Part shown: positions 12,133 to 26,600 of the stretch, one piece after another
How positions within the stretch are numbered: the stretch's first letter is position 1
Layout: each line of letters starts with the position of its first letter
Source of the DNA: Antedon mediterranea
Taxonomy: Eukaryota > Echinodermata > Crinoidea > Comatulida > Antedonidae
Reading direction: 5' to 3'
Assembly (NCBI RefSeq): GCF_964355755.1
Contig: NC_092677.1
Location: 22,106,101 to 22,170,100, forward strand
DNA: 64,000 nt
Made by a program: the position numbers and the translations under genes
Notes under the pieces: model-generated
Databases searched by the model: none
What the model was told of the DNA's origin: nothing
What the model saw: the letters and a program-made list of their open reading frames with translations, nothing else

Positions 12133-15100
12133 ATAATAATTTTTTAATTTTATAGAATGGAAATTTTGACCATTTTTAGAAAAAAAATCCTATGGTCCCC
12201 AGCAGCGAAATTTTCAAAAAATCGCCAAATTTCGACCCTTTTATTTTTTGACATAACTAGATACGATGGCTCTATAAGATGATGCTAACCCAATATATTT
12301 GCATAAATGCCAATATTATAGCATAATTATTGAATTTTAAAAAGTGGAAATTTTGACAATTTTTCGAAAAAATTCCTTCCGCAGGGAAATTTTCGCAAAA
12401 ATGGCCAAATTTCAAACCTTTTATTTTTTGACATAACTAGTTACTATGGCTCTATAAAATAATGTTAGCACAATATATTTGCAAAAATGGCAATATTATA
12501 GCATAATTTTTGAATTTTAAAAAGTGGAAAATTTTTCCATTTTTCGACCCTTTTGTTTTTTTACATAACTAGTTACGATGGCTCTATAAGATGATGTTAA
12601 CACAACATATGTGCATAAATGGCAATATTATAGCATAATTTTTGAATTTCAAAAAGTGGAAATTTTGGCAATTTTTCGAAAAAATTCCTATGGTCCCCCG
12701 CAGCTAAATTTTCGAAAAATTGCCAAATTTCGACCCTTTTATTTTTTGACATAACTAGTTACTATGGCTCTATAAGATGATGTTAGCACAATATATTTGC
12801 ATAAATGCCAATATAATAGCATAATTATTGAATTTTAAACAATGGAAATTTTGGCCATTTTTCGAAAAAATTCCTATGGTCCCCCTCAGGGAAATTTTCG
12901 CAAAAACGGCCAAATTTCAAACCTTTTATTTTTTGACAAAACTAGTTACTATGGCTCTATAAGATGATGTTAGCACAATAAATGGCAATATTATAAAGGA
13001 TATTTTTTTAATTTTAAACAATGGAAATTTTGACCATTTTTCGAAAAAAAAATCCTATTGTCCCCCGCAGCTAAATTTTCCAAAAATTGCTAAATTTCGA
13101 CCCTTTTATTTGTTGACATAACTAGTTACGATGGCTCTATAAGATGATGCTAACACAATATATTTGCATAAATGCCAATATAATAGCATAATTATTGAAT
13201 TTTAAAAAGAGGAAATTTTGGACATTTTTCGAAAAAATTCCTATGGTCCCCCGCAGGGAAATTTTCGCAAAAATGGCAAAATTTCAAACCTTTTATTTTT
13301 TTACATAACTAGTTACAATGGCTCTATAAGATGATGGTAACCCAATATATTTGTATAAATGCCAATATTATAGCATACTTATTGAATTTTAAAAAGTGGA
13401 AATTTTGTCAATTTTTCGAAAAAAATTCCTATGGTCCCCCGCAGAGAAATTTTCGCAAAAATGGCAAAATGTCAACACTTTTATTTTTTGACATAACTAG
13501 TTACTATGGCTCTATTAGATGATGTTAGCACAATATATTTGCATAAATGCCAATATAATAGCATAATTATTGAATTTTAAACAATGGAAATTTTGGCCAT
13601 TTTTCGAAAAAATTCCTATGGTCCCCCGTAGGGAAATTTTCGCAAAAATGGCCAAATTTCAAACCTTTTATTTTTTGACATAACTAGTTACTGTGGCTCT
13701 ATAAGATGATGTTAGCACAATATATTTGCATAATTGGCAATATTATAGCATACTTTTTTAATTTTAAACAATGGAAATTTTGACAATTTTTCGAAAAAAA
13801 AATTCTATGGTACCCCGCAGCGAAATTTTAGAAAAATCGCCAAATTTTGACCCTTTTATTTTTTTAGATAACTAGTTATGATGGCTCTATAAGATGATGC
13901 TAACACAATATATTTGCATAAATGCCAATATAATAGCATAATTATTGAATTTTAAAAAGTGGAAATTTTGGCCATTTTTCGAAAAAATTCCTATGGTCCC
14001 CCGTAGGGAAATTTTCGCAAAAATGGCCAAATTTCAAACCTTTTATTTTTTGACAAAACTAGTTACTATGGCTCTATAAGATGATGTTAGCACAATATAT
14101 TTGCATAAATGGCAATATTATATAGGATATTTTTTTAATTTTAAACAATGGAAATTTTGACAATTTTTCGAAAAAAAAATCCTATGGTCCCCCGCAGCAA
14201 AATTTTACAAAAATTGCTAAAATTTCGACCCTTTTATTTGTTGACATAACTAGTTACGATGGCTCTATAAGATGATGCTAACACAATATATTTGCATAAA
14301 TGCCAATATAATAGCATAATTATTTAAATTTAAAAAGAGGAAATTTTGGACATTTTTCGAAAAAATTCCTATAGTCCCCCGCAGGGAAATTTTCGCAAAA
14401 ATGGCAAAATTTCAAACCTTTTATTTTTTGACATAACTAGTTACAATGGCTCTATAAGATGATGCTAACCCAATATATTTGTATAAATGTCAATATTATA
14501 GCATAATTATTGAATTTTAAAAAGTGGAAATTTTGACCATTTGTCGAAAAAATTCCTATGGTCCCCCGCAGGGAACTTTTCGGAAAAATGGCCAAATTTC
14601 AAACCTTTTATTTTTTGACATAACTAGTTTCTATGGCTCTATAAAATAATGTTAGCACAATATATTTGCAAAAATGGCAATATTATAGCATAATTTTTGA
14701 ATTTTAAAAAGTGGAAATTGTTTCCATTTTTCAATAAAATTCCGATGGTCCTCCGCAGAAAATTTTTTCGAAAATTACCGAATTTCGACACTTTAGATTT
14801 TTGATGTAACTAGTTACTATAGCTCTATAAGATGATGTTAACAAAATATATGTGCATAAATATTGAATTTTAAAAAGTGGAACATTTTTACATTTTTCGA
14901 CCCTTTTGTTTTTTGACATAACTAGTTGCTATGGCTCTATAAGATGATGTTAGCACAATATATGTGCATAAATGGCAATATTATAACATAATTTTGGAAT
15001 TTTAGAAAGTGGAAATTGTGACCATTTTTGAAAAAAATTCCTATGGTTCCCCGCAAGAAAATTTTCGAAAAATGGCCAAATTTTGACCCTTTTATTTTTT

Positions 15101-15737
15101 TATATAACTAGTAACTATGGCTCTGTAAGATGATGTTAGCACAATATATTTGCATAAATGGCAATATTATAGCATAATTTTCGAATTTTAGAAATTGGAA
15201 ATTTTCTCCATTTTTCGAAAAAATTTCTATGGTCCCCGCAGGAAAATTTTCGAAAAAATGCCAAAGTTCAAGCCTTTTATTTTATATAATTTCTTACTAT
15301 GGCTCTATAAGATGATGTTAGCAAAATATATCTGTATAAATAGAAATATTATAGCATAATTATTTAATTTTTAAAGTGGCAAATGTTGCCATTTTTCGAC
15401 CCTTTTATTTTTTTGACATTACTAGTTACGATGGCTCTATAAGATAATGTTAACACAATATATGTGCATAAATGGCAATATTATAGCCTAATTATTGAAT
15501 TTTAAAAGGTGGAAATTTTGACCATTTTTCGAAAAAAAATTCCTATGCTCCCCCGCAGGAAAATTTTTCGAAAAATGGCCAAATTTCGACCCTTTTATTT
15601 GTTGACATAACTAGTTACTATGGCTCTATAAGATGATGTTAAGCATAATTTTTTAATTTTAAAGAATGGAAATTTTGACCATTTTTTGAAAAAAAAGTCC
15701 TATGGTCCCCGTAGGAAAATTTTCGAACAATTGCCAA
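12133..15737 (+). repeat. Satellite C block 1, ~187-bp tandem repeat
   Basis: AT-rich tandem repeat with GGCTCTATAAGATGATG as a landmark. Landmark positions in the centre (12766, 12953, 13133, 13320, 13508, 13695, 13883, 14070) give spacings of 180-188 bases. Each monomer also contains TTTTTGACATAACTAG, CAATATATTTGCATAAATG, a GAATTTTAAAAAGTGG segment and CCTATGGTCCCCCGCAG. Two subtypes tend to alternate: one continues GGGAAATTTTCGCAAAAATGG, the other CGAAATTTTCGAAAAATCG. Some monomers are shortened, for example 142 bases near 12.5 kb. The last ~600 bases are the most diverged. Short open frames here are chance. Confidence 0.95.
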
Positions 15738-16267
15738 CAGCGGGTGTTTCAGAACCTCAGAATATAACGTGCAACGCTAGTGTTTTAAAGTAACAGAAAA
15801 ACACAGAAAAACTCACGAAACAGTCAAACACCAGTCAAATTAACTACAGCACAGTCTTAAACAGATCATAAACATCAAAGTTTGTAGTTAGACCAGATTC
15901 AGCTCAGTCGAAAACAAGGAAAAATAGTGAAGTACAGAGCTCGAACAAAACACGTCCGTTCTCGACCACAGTTCGTTTTACATATATTATCTATATTTAG
16001 TCATCTGATAACATTTTTTTTACCACGCCGTTTTTAATAGTTTTTTAAAATGCCTCTCTATTTACAACATTTGTGTACAAAAGAATAGAGATTTTATTGT
16101 GTAATTTGAACTATTTGAACTGATAAAAAAGTGCTTATTTTCAACAAGGCGCTTGTGTAACACAAATAAAATCCCAAAAAATATGAAACATAGGGGAAGC
16201 TATAGATCGATAATTATTGGAATGTATGATCAATAGAAATTTTTTGCCCCCACCTGGCCTTCAAACA
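15738..16267 (+). other. Spacer S, copy 1 (non-tandem, unidentified)
   Basis: A 530-base non-repetitive segment that follows satellite C in all three modules and starts abruptly with CAGCGGGTGTTTC. It has no convincing coding potential. It is rich in ACAG/AAAC runs in the first half and AT-rich in the second. This copy differs from the other two: it has GAACCTCAG instead of GAAGCTCAG, and GAACTATTTGAACTG where the others have GAACTATCCCCCCACTG. It is therefore the most diverged. A CAG-initial end is compatible with a hAT-type transposon terminus, but I found no matching inverted end. Function unknown. Confidence 0.75.
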
Positions 16268-16384
16268 CGGGGAGATATCTGCACTTAAAACGGGGAGATA
16301 TCTGTACTTAAAAACGGAGAGATATCTGTACTTAAAAACGGGGAGATATCTTTACTTAAAAACGGAGAATATCTGTACTTAAAA
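16268..16384 (-). repeat. Inverted A-like 24-bp array, truncated copy
   Basis: About five units of the type CGGGGAGATATCTGTACTTA plus four A, with a 24-base period and a 23-base first unit. The reverse complement resembles satellite A with TCTCC in place of TCGACC and GATATC in place of GACATC, so the array points opposite to the flanking A block. The fifth unit has lost a base (GGAGAATATC). Immediately after it, AAAATCCCTATCCCTATTTTACG begins forward satellite A. The two units nearest A and the hAT-like ORF found in the other copies are missing here. Confidence 0.85.
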
Positions 16385-19300
16385 TCCCTATCCCTATTTT
16401 ACGTACATACATCGACCCCAATTTTACGTACAGACATCGACCCCGATTTTAGGTACAGACATCGACCCGATTTTACGTACAGTCATCGACCCAGTTTTTA
16501 CGTACAGACATCAACCTCGATTTTACGTACCGACATCGATCCCTATTTTACGTACATACATCTACCCCGATTTTACGTACATACATCGACCCGTATTTAT
16601 TAACAGACATCGACCTAGTTTTTACGTACAGACATCGACCCCGATTTTACATACAGACATCGACCCCGATTTTACGTACAGACATCGACCTAGTTTTGAC
16701 GTACAGAAATCGACCGCTTTCTGACGTACAGACATCGACACCGATTTTACATAAAGACATCGACCCCGATTTCACGTACAGATATCGACCACGTTTTTAC
16801 GTACTGACATCGACCCCGATTTACCATAGAGACATCGATCCCGATTTTAAGTACATACATCGACTCCGTTTAACGTACATACATCGACCCCGACTTTACG
16901 TCCACACATCGACCCAGTTTTTACGTACAGACAGCGACACCGTTTGACGTACCGACATCAACCTCGATTTTACGTACAGACATCGACCCCGATTTTACGT
17001 ACATACAGCGACACCGTTTGACGTACCGACAACAACCTCGATTTTACATACAGACATCGACCCCGATTTTACGTACATACATCGACCCCGATTTTACGTA
17101 CAGACATTGACCTCGATTTTACGTACATGCATCGACCCTGATTTTATGTAAAGACAACGATCCCGATTTCACGTACAGACATCGACCCCAATTTTACGTA
17201 CAGTCATCGACCCCGTTTTTACGTACAGACATCAACCTCGATTTTACGTACAAACATTGACCCCGATTGTACGTACATACATCGACCCCAATTTTACATA
17301 CATACATCGACACCTATTTTACATACAGACAACGACCCCGATTTTACGTACAGACATTGACCTAGTTTTGACGTACAGATATCTACCCCGTTTTGACGTA
17401 CAGACATCGACACCAATTTTACGCAAAGACAACGACCCCGATTTCACGAATAGACATCGATCCCGTATTTACGTACAGACATCGATCCCGTATTTACTTA
17501 CAGACATCGACCTTGTTTCTACGTACAAACATCGACCCCGATTTAACGTACATATATCGACTCCGATTTTACATACTGTACATACATGGACCCGATTTTA
17601 CGTACAGTCATCGACTCCTATTTTACGTACAGACATCGACCTCTTTTTACGTAAAGACATCGACCCCCTTATTACATACAGATATCGACTCCGCTTTTAC
17701 GTACAGACATCGACCTAGTTTTTACGTACCGACATCGACCCTGATTTTACATACAGACATCGACCTAGTTTTGACGTACCGACATCAACCTCGATTTTAC
17801 GTACAGACATTGACCCTGATTTTACGTACATACATCGACCTCGATTTTAGGTACAGACATCGACCCCGATTTTACGTACAGACGTCGACCTAGTTTTGAC
17901 GTACAGACATCGACCCCGATTTCACGAACAGACATCGATCCCCTATTTACGTATAGACATCGATCTCGTATTTATGTACAGATATCGACCCCGTTTTTAC
18001 GTACAGACATCGACCCTGATTTTACGTACATACATCGATCCCGATTTTACGTACATACGTCGATCCCTATTTTACGTACAGAAAACGACTCCGTTTAACG
18101 TACCGTCATTGACGCGGATTTTATATACAGACATCGACCTAGTTTTTACGTACAGACATCCACCTAGTTTTTACGTACAGACATCGGCCTAGTTTTTACT
18201 TACAGACCTCGACATAGTTTTTATGCAATGACAGCGACCCCGACTTTACGTACAGATATGGACCCCGATTTTACGTACAGACATCGACCCAGTTTTTACG
18301 TACAGACATCGACCACGTTTTTACGTACAGACATCGACCCCGTTTTTACGTGCAGACATCGATCCCGTTTTGACGTACAGACATCGACCTAGTTTTGAAC
18401 TACAGACATCGACATCGATCCTGATTTTACGTATAGACATGTACCCCGATTTTACGTACATACATCGACCCCGATTTGACGTACATACATTGACCCCGAT
18501 TTTAGGTACAGACATCGACCCCGATTTTAGGTACATACATCGACCCCGTTTTTAAGTAAGGTCATCGACCCAGTTTTTACGTACAGACATTAACCTTGAT
18601 TTTACGTACATACATCGACACCAATTTGACATACAGACATCGACCCCGATTTTACGTACGTACAGACATCGACCCCGATTTTAGGTACAGACATCGACTT
18701 AGTTTTTACGTACAGCATCGATTCTGATTTTACATACATTCATCGACCTAGTTTTGACGTACAGACATCGACCCCGATTTTACGTACAGAAATCGACCTA
18801 GTTTTTACGTACCGACATCGACCTCGATTTTACGTGCAGACATCGACCCCGATTTTACGTACAGACATCGAACTAGCTTTGAACTACAGACATCGACTGC
18901 CTTTTTACGTACATACATCGACCCCGATTTGACGTACAGATATCGACCCAGTTTTTTTGTACAGACATCGACATCATTTTTACGTACAGACATCAACCTA
19001 GTTTTGAACTACAGACATCGACTCCGTTTTTACGTGCAGACATCGACCCTGATTTTACATACAGAAATGTACCCCGATTTTACGTACAGACATCGACCCC
19101 GATTTTACGTATAGACATCGACCTTGATTTAACGTACAGACATCGAACCCGTTTTTACGTGCAGACATCGATCCCGCTTTTACGTACATAAATCGACCAC
19201 GATTTTACGTACAGACATTGACCTAGTTTTGACGTACAGATATCTACCCCGTTTTGACGTACAGACATCGACACCAATTTTACGCAAAGACAACGACCCC

Positions 19301-22101
19301 GATTTCACGAATAGACATCGATCCCGTATTTACGTACAGACATCGATCCCGTATTTACTTACAGACATCGACCTTGTTTCTACGTACAAACATCGACCCC
19401 GATTAAACGTACATATATCGATCTCGATTTTACGTACATACATCGACTCCGATTTTACTTACTGTACATACATTGACCCGATTTGACGTACAGTCATCCA
19501 CTCCTACTTTACGTACAGACATCGACCTCTTTTTACGTACAGACATCGACCCCCTTATTACATACAGATATCGACTCCGCTTTTACGTACAGACATCGAC
19601 CTAGTTTTTACGTACCGACATCGACCCTGATTTTACATACAGACATCGACCTAGTTTTGACGTACCGACATCAGCCTCGATTTTACGTACAGACATTGAC
19701 CCTGATTTTACGTACATACATCGACCTCGATTTTAGGTACAGACATCTACCCCGATTTTACGTACAGACGTCGACCTAGTTTTGACGGACAGACATCGAC
19801 CCCGATTTCACGAACAGACATCGATCCCCTATTTAAGTACAGACATCGATTTCGTATTTATGTACAGATATCGACCCCGTTTTTACGTACAGACATCGAC
19901 CCTGATTTTACGTACATACATCGATCCCGATTTTACGTACATACGTCGATCCCTATTTTACGTACAGAAATTGACTCCGTTTAACGTACCGACATTGACG
20001 CGGATTTTATATACAGACATCGACCTAGTTTTTACGTACAGACATCCACCTAGTTTTTACGTACAGACATCGGCCTAGTTTTTACTTACAGACCTCGACA
20101 TAGTTTTTCTGCAATGACAGCGACCCCGACTTTACGTACAGATATGGACCCCGATTTTACGTACAGACATCGACCCAGTTTTTACGTACAGACATCGACC
20201 ACGTTTTTACGTACAGACATCGACCCCGTTTTTACGTGCAGACATCGACCCCGTTTTGACGTACAGACATCGACCTAGTTTTGAACTACTGACATCGACA
20301 TCGATCCTGATTTTACGTATAGACATGTACCCCGATTTTACGTACATACATCGACCCCGATTTTACGTACATACATTGACCCCGATTTTAGGTACAGACA
20401 TCGACCCCGATTTCACGTACATACATCGACCCCGATTTTAAGTAAGGTCATCGACCCAGTTTTTACGTACAGACATTAACCTCGATTTTACGTACATACA
20501 TCGACACCAATTTTACGTACATACATCGACCCCGATTTGACATACAGACATCGACCCCGATTTTACGTAAAGACATCGACCCCGATTTTAGGTACAGACA
20601 TCGACTTAGTTTTTACGTACAGCATCGACCCTGATTTTACATACATTCATCTACCTAGTTTTGACGTACAGACATCGACCCCGATTTTATGTACAGACAT
20701 CGAACTAGTTTTTACGTACGTACAGACATCGACCTAGTTTGTACGTACAGACATCGGCCTAGTTTTTACGTACAGACATCGACCTAGTTTTTTACGTACC
20801 GACATCGACCTCGATTTTACGTGCAGACATCGACCCCGATTTTACGTACAGACATCGAACTAGCTTTGAACTACAGACATCGACTGCCTTTTTACGTACA
20901 TACATCGACCCCGATTTTACGTACAGATATCCACCCAGTTTTTTCGTACAGACATCGACCTCATTTTTACGTACAGACATTGACCTAGTTTTGAACTACA
21001 GACATCGACTCCGTTTTTACGTACAGACATCGACCCTGATTTTACATACAGAGATGTACCCCAATTTTACGTACAGACATCCACCCCGATTTTACGTATA
21101 GACATCGACCTTCATTTAACGTACAGACATCGAACCCGTTTTTACGTGCAGACATCGATCCCGCTTTTACGTACATAAATCGACCACGATTTAACGTAGA
21201 GACATCGACCCCGATTTTATGTACAGACATCGACAATGATTTTTACATACAGACATCGACCTAGTTTTGACCTACAGACATCGACTTAGTTTTGACCTAC
21301 AGACATCGACATCGGTTTGACGTACAGACATCGACACCGGTTTTACGTACAGATATCGATCCTAATTTTACATACAGACATCGACCTAGTTTTGACGTAC
21401 ATACATCGACCCCGTCTTTACATACAGACATCGATCTTGTTTTTTACGTACAGAGATCGACCTAGTTTTTACGTACCGACATCGACCCCTGATTTTACGT
21501 ACAGACAGTGACCCCGATTTAACATCGACCTAGTTTTGACGGACATTATATCGACCCCGTTTTGACGTACAGACATCGACACCGATTTTACGCAAGACGT
21601 CGACCCCGATTTGACGTACACACATCGACCCCGTATTTACGTACAGACATCGACCTAGTTTTTACGTACATACATTGACTCCGTTTAACGTACCGACATA
21701 GACCCCGTTTTTACGTACAGACATCGACTCCGTTCTTACGTAAAGACATCGACCCCGATTTTACATCGACCTAGTTTTGACGGACATATATCGACCCCGT
21801 TTTGACGTACAGACATCGACACCGATTTTACGCAAGACGTCGACCCCGATTTGACGTACAGACATCGACCCCGTATTTACGTACAGACATCGACCTAGTT
21901 TTTACGTACATACATCGACTCCGTTTAACGTACCGACATCGACCCCGTTTTTACGTACAGATATCGACTCCGTTCTTACGTAAAGACATCTACCCCGATT
22001 TTACGTACAGACAGCGACTCCAATTTTACGTACAGACATCGACCCCGTTTTGACGTACAGACATCGACACCGATTTTACGCAAAGACAACGACCCCGATT
22101 T
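16385..22101 (+). repeat. Satellite A block 3
   Basis: A 5.7-kb array of 25-bp monomers in forward orientation. Its first kilobase has the same variant order as sequence just right of the LINE at 35.8 kb (for example the GACCGCTTTCTGACG monomer near 16714 and 35871). It contains an internal duplication of about 1.86-1.89 kb: 17896 corresponds to 19782 and 18370 to 20256. A further pair of 'gaactagctttgaactac' monomers lies at about 18867 and 20856. It ends with the ~242-bp dimer (21525/21767) and the standard A/B junction. Confidence 0.96.
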
Positions 22102-23698
22102 CTCACACAAAACATCAAAGTGTACAGAATAGCTTTAAATCGCATTTGGAGACGTTTTAGACCATTTTGTGATTTTCGAAAAAAACATGGTAACATAAAA
22201 ACATCAAAGTTTACAGAATAGCTTCAAATCGCATTTGGAGACGTTTTAGACCATTTTGTGCATTTCGATGAAACTTGGTTACACAAAAACATCAAAAGGC
22301 TTAAAATCACATTAGAAACCGTTTTAGACCATTTTGAGAATTTCGATAAAACTTTTCACACAAAAACATCAAAGTGCACAAAATAGCTTAATATGGTATT
22401 TAAAAACGTTTTAGATCATTTTAAGCACTTCGACAAAACTTTTTCACACAAAACATCAAAGTGTACAGAATAGCTTCAAATCGCAATTGGAGACGTTTTA
22501 GACCATTTTGTGCATTTCGATGAAACTTGATTACACAAAAACAGCAAAGTGCTTAGAATCACAATAGAAATCGTTTTAGAGCATTTTGAGCATTTCGAAA
22601 AAACTTTTCACACAAAAACATCAAAGTGCACAAAATAGCTTAATATGGTATTTACAAACGTTTTAGACCATTCGAGAATTTCGACAAAAGTTTTTCACAC
22701 AAAACATCAAAGTGTACAAAATAGCTTCAAATCGCATTTGGAAACGTTTTAGACCATTTTGTGCATTTCGAAAAAACTTGGTTACACAAAAACATCAAAG
22801 TGCTTAAAATCACATTAGAAACCGTTTTAGACCATTTTGAGCATTTCGAAAAAACTTGTTAACATAAAAACACCAAAGTGCTAAGAATAGCTTCAAATCG
22901 CCATTTTGAGCATTTCGATAAAACTTTTCACACAAAAACATTAAAGTGCACAAAATAGCTTAATATGGTATTTAAAAACGTTTTAGATCATTTTAAGCAT
23001 TTCGACAAAACTTTTTCACACAAAACATCAAAGTGTACAGAATAGCTTCAAATCGCATTTGGAGACGTTTTAGACCATTTTGTGCATTTCGAAAAACTTG
23101 TTAACATAAAAACACCAAAGTGCTTAGAATAGCTTCAAATCGCATTTGGAGACGTCTTAGACCATTTTGTGCATTTCGATGAAACTTGGTTACACAAAAA
23201 CATCAAAGTGCTTAAAATCACATTAGAAACCGTTTTAGACCATTTTGAGCATTTCGATAAAACTTTTCAAACAAAAACATCAAAGAGCACAAAATAGCTT
23301 AATATGGTATTTAAAAACGTTTTAGACCATTTTGAGCATTTTAATAAAACTTTTTCACACAAAACATCAAAGTGTACAGAATAAATTCAAATCGCATTTG
23401 AAGACGTTTTAGACCATTTTGTGCATTTCGAAAAAAACTTGTTAACATAAAAACACCAAAGTGCCTAGAATAGCTTCAAATAGCATTTGGAGACGTTTTA
23501 GACCATTTTGTGGTTTTCGAAAGAACTTGTTAACATAAAAACACCAAAGTGCTAAGGATACCTTCAAATCGCATTTGGAGACGTTTTAGACAATTTTGTG
23601 CATTTCGATGAAACTTGGTTACACAAAAACATCAAAGTGCTAATATCACATTATAAACCGTTTTAGACCATTTTGAGCATTTTGATGAAACTTTTCAC
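22102..23698 (+). repeat. Satellite B block 3
   Basis: About 18 to 19 monomers of the 88/77-bp satellite. Compared with block 2 it has extra central monomers, including a shortened fusion near 22900 where AAATCGCCATTTTGAGC joins two monomers. The same fusion is present twice in block 5 (near 43340 and 43918), tying these two blocks together as copies. It has the same left and right junctions as block 2. Confidence 0.94.
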
Positions 23699-26600
23699 AT
23701 AATAATTTTTTAATTTTATAGAATGGAAATTTGGACCATTTTTAGAAAAAAAATCCTATGGTCCACCGCAGCGAAATTTAAAAAAAAATCGCCAAATTTC
23801 GACCCTTTTATTTTTTGACATAACTAGATACGATGGCTCTATAAGATGATGCTAACCCAATATATTTGCATAAATGCCAATATTATAGCATAATTATTGA
23901 ATTTTAAATAGTGGAAATTTTGACAATTTTTCGAAAAAATTCCTTCCGCAGGGAAATTTTCGCAAAAATGGCCAAATTTCGAAACTTTTATTTTTTGACA
24001 TAACTAGTTACTATGGCTCTATAAAATAATGTTAGCACAATATATTTGCAAAAATGGCAATATTATAGCATAATTTTTGAATTTTAAAAAGTTGAAATTG
24101 TTTTCATTTTCAATAAAATTCCACTGGTCCCCCGCAGAAAAAATTTTCGAAAATTGCCGAATTTCGACACTTTTATTTTTTGATGTAACTAGTTACTATG
24201 GCTCTATAAGATTATGTTAACACAATATATGTGCATAAATGGCAATATTATAGCATAATTATTGAATTTTAAAAAGTGGAAAATTTTTCGACCCTTTTGT
24301 TTTTTTACATAACTACAATATTATAGCATAATTTTTGAATTTCAAAAAGTGGAAATTTTGGCAATTTTTCAAAAAAATTCCTATGGTCCCCCGCAGCTAA
24401 ATTTTGGAAAAATTGCCAAATTTCGACCCTTTTATTTTTTGACATAACTAGTTACTATGGCTCTATAAGATGATGCTAACCCAATATATTTGCATAAATG
24501 CCAATATAATAGCATAATTATTGAATTTTAAACAATGGAAATTTTGGCCATTTTTCGAAAAAATTCCTATGGTCCCCCGCAGGGAAATTTTCGCAAAAAT
24601 TGCCAAATTTCAAACCTTTTATTTTTTGACAAAACTAGTTACTATGGCTCTATAAGATGATGTTAGCACAATAAATGGCAATATTATATAGGATATTTTT
24701 TAAATTTTAAACAATGGAAATTTTGACCATTTTTCGAAAAAAAAATCCTATGGTCCCCCGCAGCGAAATTTTCCAAAAATTGCTAAATTTCGACCCTTTC
24801 ATTTGTTGACATAACTAGTTACGATGGCTCTATAAGATGATGCTAACACAATATATTTGCATAAATGCCAATATAATAGCATAATTATTGAATTTTAAAA
24901 AGAGGAAATTTTGGACATTTTTTGAAAAAATTCCTATGGTCCCCCGCAGGGAAATTTTCGCAAAAATGGCAAAATTTCAAACCTTTTATTTTTTGACATA
25001 ACTAGTTACAATGGCTCTATAAGATGATGCTAACCCAATATATTTGTATAAATGCCAATATTATAGCATAATTATTGAATTTTAAAAAGTGGAAATTTTG
25101 TCAATTTTTCGAAAAAAATTCCTATGGTCCCCCGCAGGGAAATTTTCGCAAAAATGGCAAAATTTAAAACCTTTTATTTTTTGACATAACTAGTTACAAT
25201 GGCTCTATAAGGTGATGCTAACCCAATATATTTGTATAAATGCCAATATTATAGCATAATTATTGAATTTTAAAAAGTGGAAATTTTGTCAATTTTTCGA
25301 AAAAAATTCTTATGGTCCCCCGCAGGGAAATTTTCGCAAAAATGGCAAAATGTCAACACTTTTATTTTTTGACATAACTAGTTACTATGGCTCTATAAGA
25401 TGATGTTAGCACAATATATTTGTATAAATGCCAATATAATAGCATAATTATTAAATTTTAAACAATGGAAATTTTGGCCATTTTTCGAAAAAATTCCTAT
25501 GGTCCCCCGCAGAGAAATTTTCGCAAAAATGGCCAAATTTCAAACCTTTTATTTTTTGACATAACTAGTTATGTCTGGCTCTATAAGATGATGTTAGCAC
25601 AATATATTTGCATAAATGGCATTATTATAGCATACTTTTTTAATTTTAAACAATGGAAATTTTGACAATTTTTTCGAAAAAAAAATCCTATGGTACCCCG
25701 CAGCGAAATTTTCGAAAAATCGCCAAATTTCGACCCTTTTATTTTTTGAGATAACTAGTTACGATGGCTCTATAAGATGATGCTAACACAATATATTTGC
25801 ATAAATGCCAATATAATAGCATAATTATTGAATTTTAAAAAGTGGAAATTTTGGCCATTTTTCGAAAAAATTCCTATGGTCCCCCGTAGGGAAATTTTCG
25901 CAAAAATGGCCAAATTTCAAACCTTTTATTTTTTGACAAAACTAGTTACTATGGCTCTATAAGATGATGTTAGCACAATATATTTGCATAAATGGCAATT
26001 TTTTAATTTTAAACAATGGAAATTTTGACCATTTTTCGAAAAAATAATCCTATGGTCCCCCGCAGCAAAATTTTCGAAAAATCGCCAAATTTCGACCCTT
26101 TTATTTTTTGAGATAACTAGTTACGATGGCTCTATAAGATGATGCTAACACAATATATTTGCATAAATGCCAATATAATAGCATAATTATTGAATTTTAA
26201 AAAGAGGAAATTTTGGACATTTTTCGAAAAAATTCCTATGGTCCCCCGCAGGGAAATTTTCGCAAAAATGACAAAAATTTCAAACCTTTTATTTTTTGAC
26301 ATAACTAGTTACAATGGCTCTATAAGATGATGCTAACCCAATATATTTGTATAAATGTCAATATTATAGCATAATTATTGAATTTTAAAAAGTGGAAATT
26401 TTGACCATTTTTCGAAAAAAATTCCAATGGTCCCCCGCAGGGAAATTTTCGGAAAAATGGCCAAATTTCAAACCTTTTATTTTTTGACATAACTAGTTTC
26501 TATGGCTCTATAAAATAATGTTAGCACAATATATTTGCAAAAATGGCAATATTATAGCATAATTTTTGAATTTTAAAAAGTGGAAATTGTTTCCATTTTT

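Noticed and set aside
13331-13522. Short frames in satellite C (13331-13522, 14731-14919, 25465-25665, 26600-26788)
   Set aside because: They fall within the ~187-bp repeat, recur in neighbouring monomers in broken form and have only low-complexity AT-driven composition.
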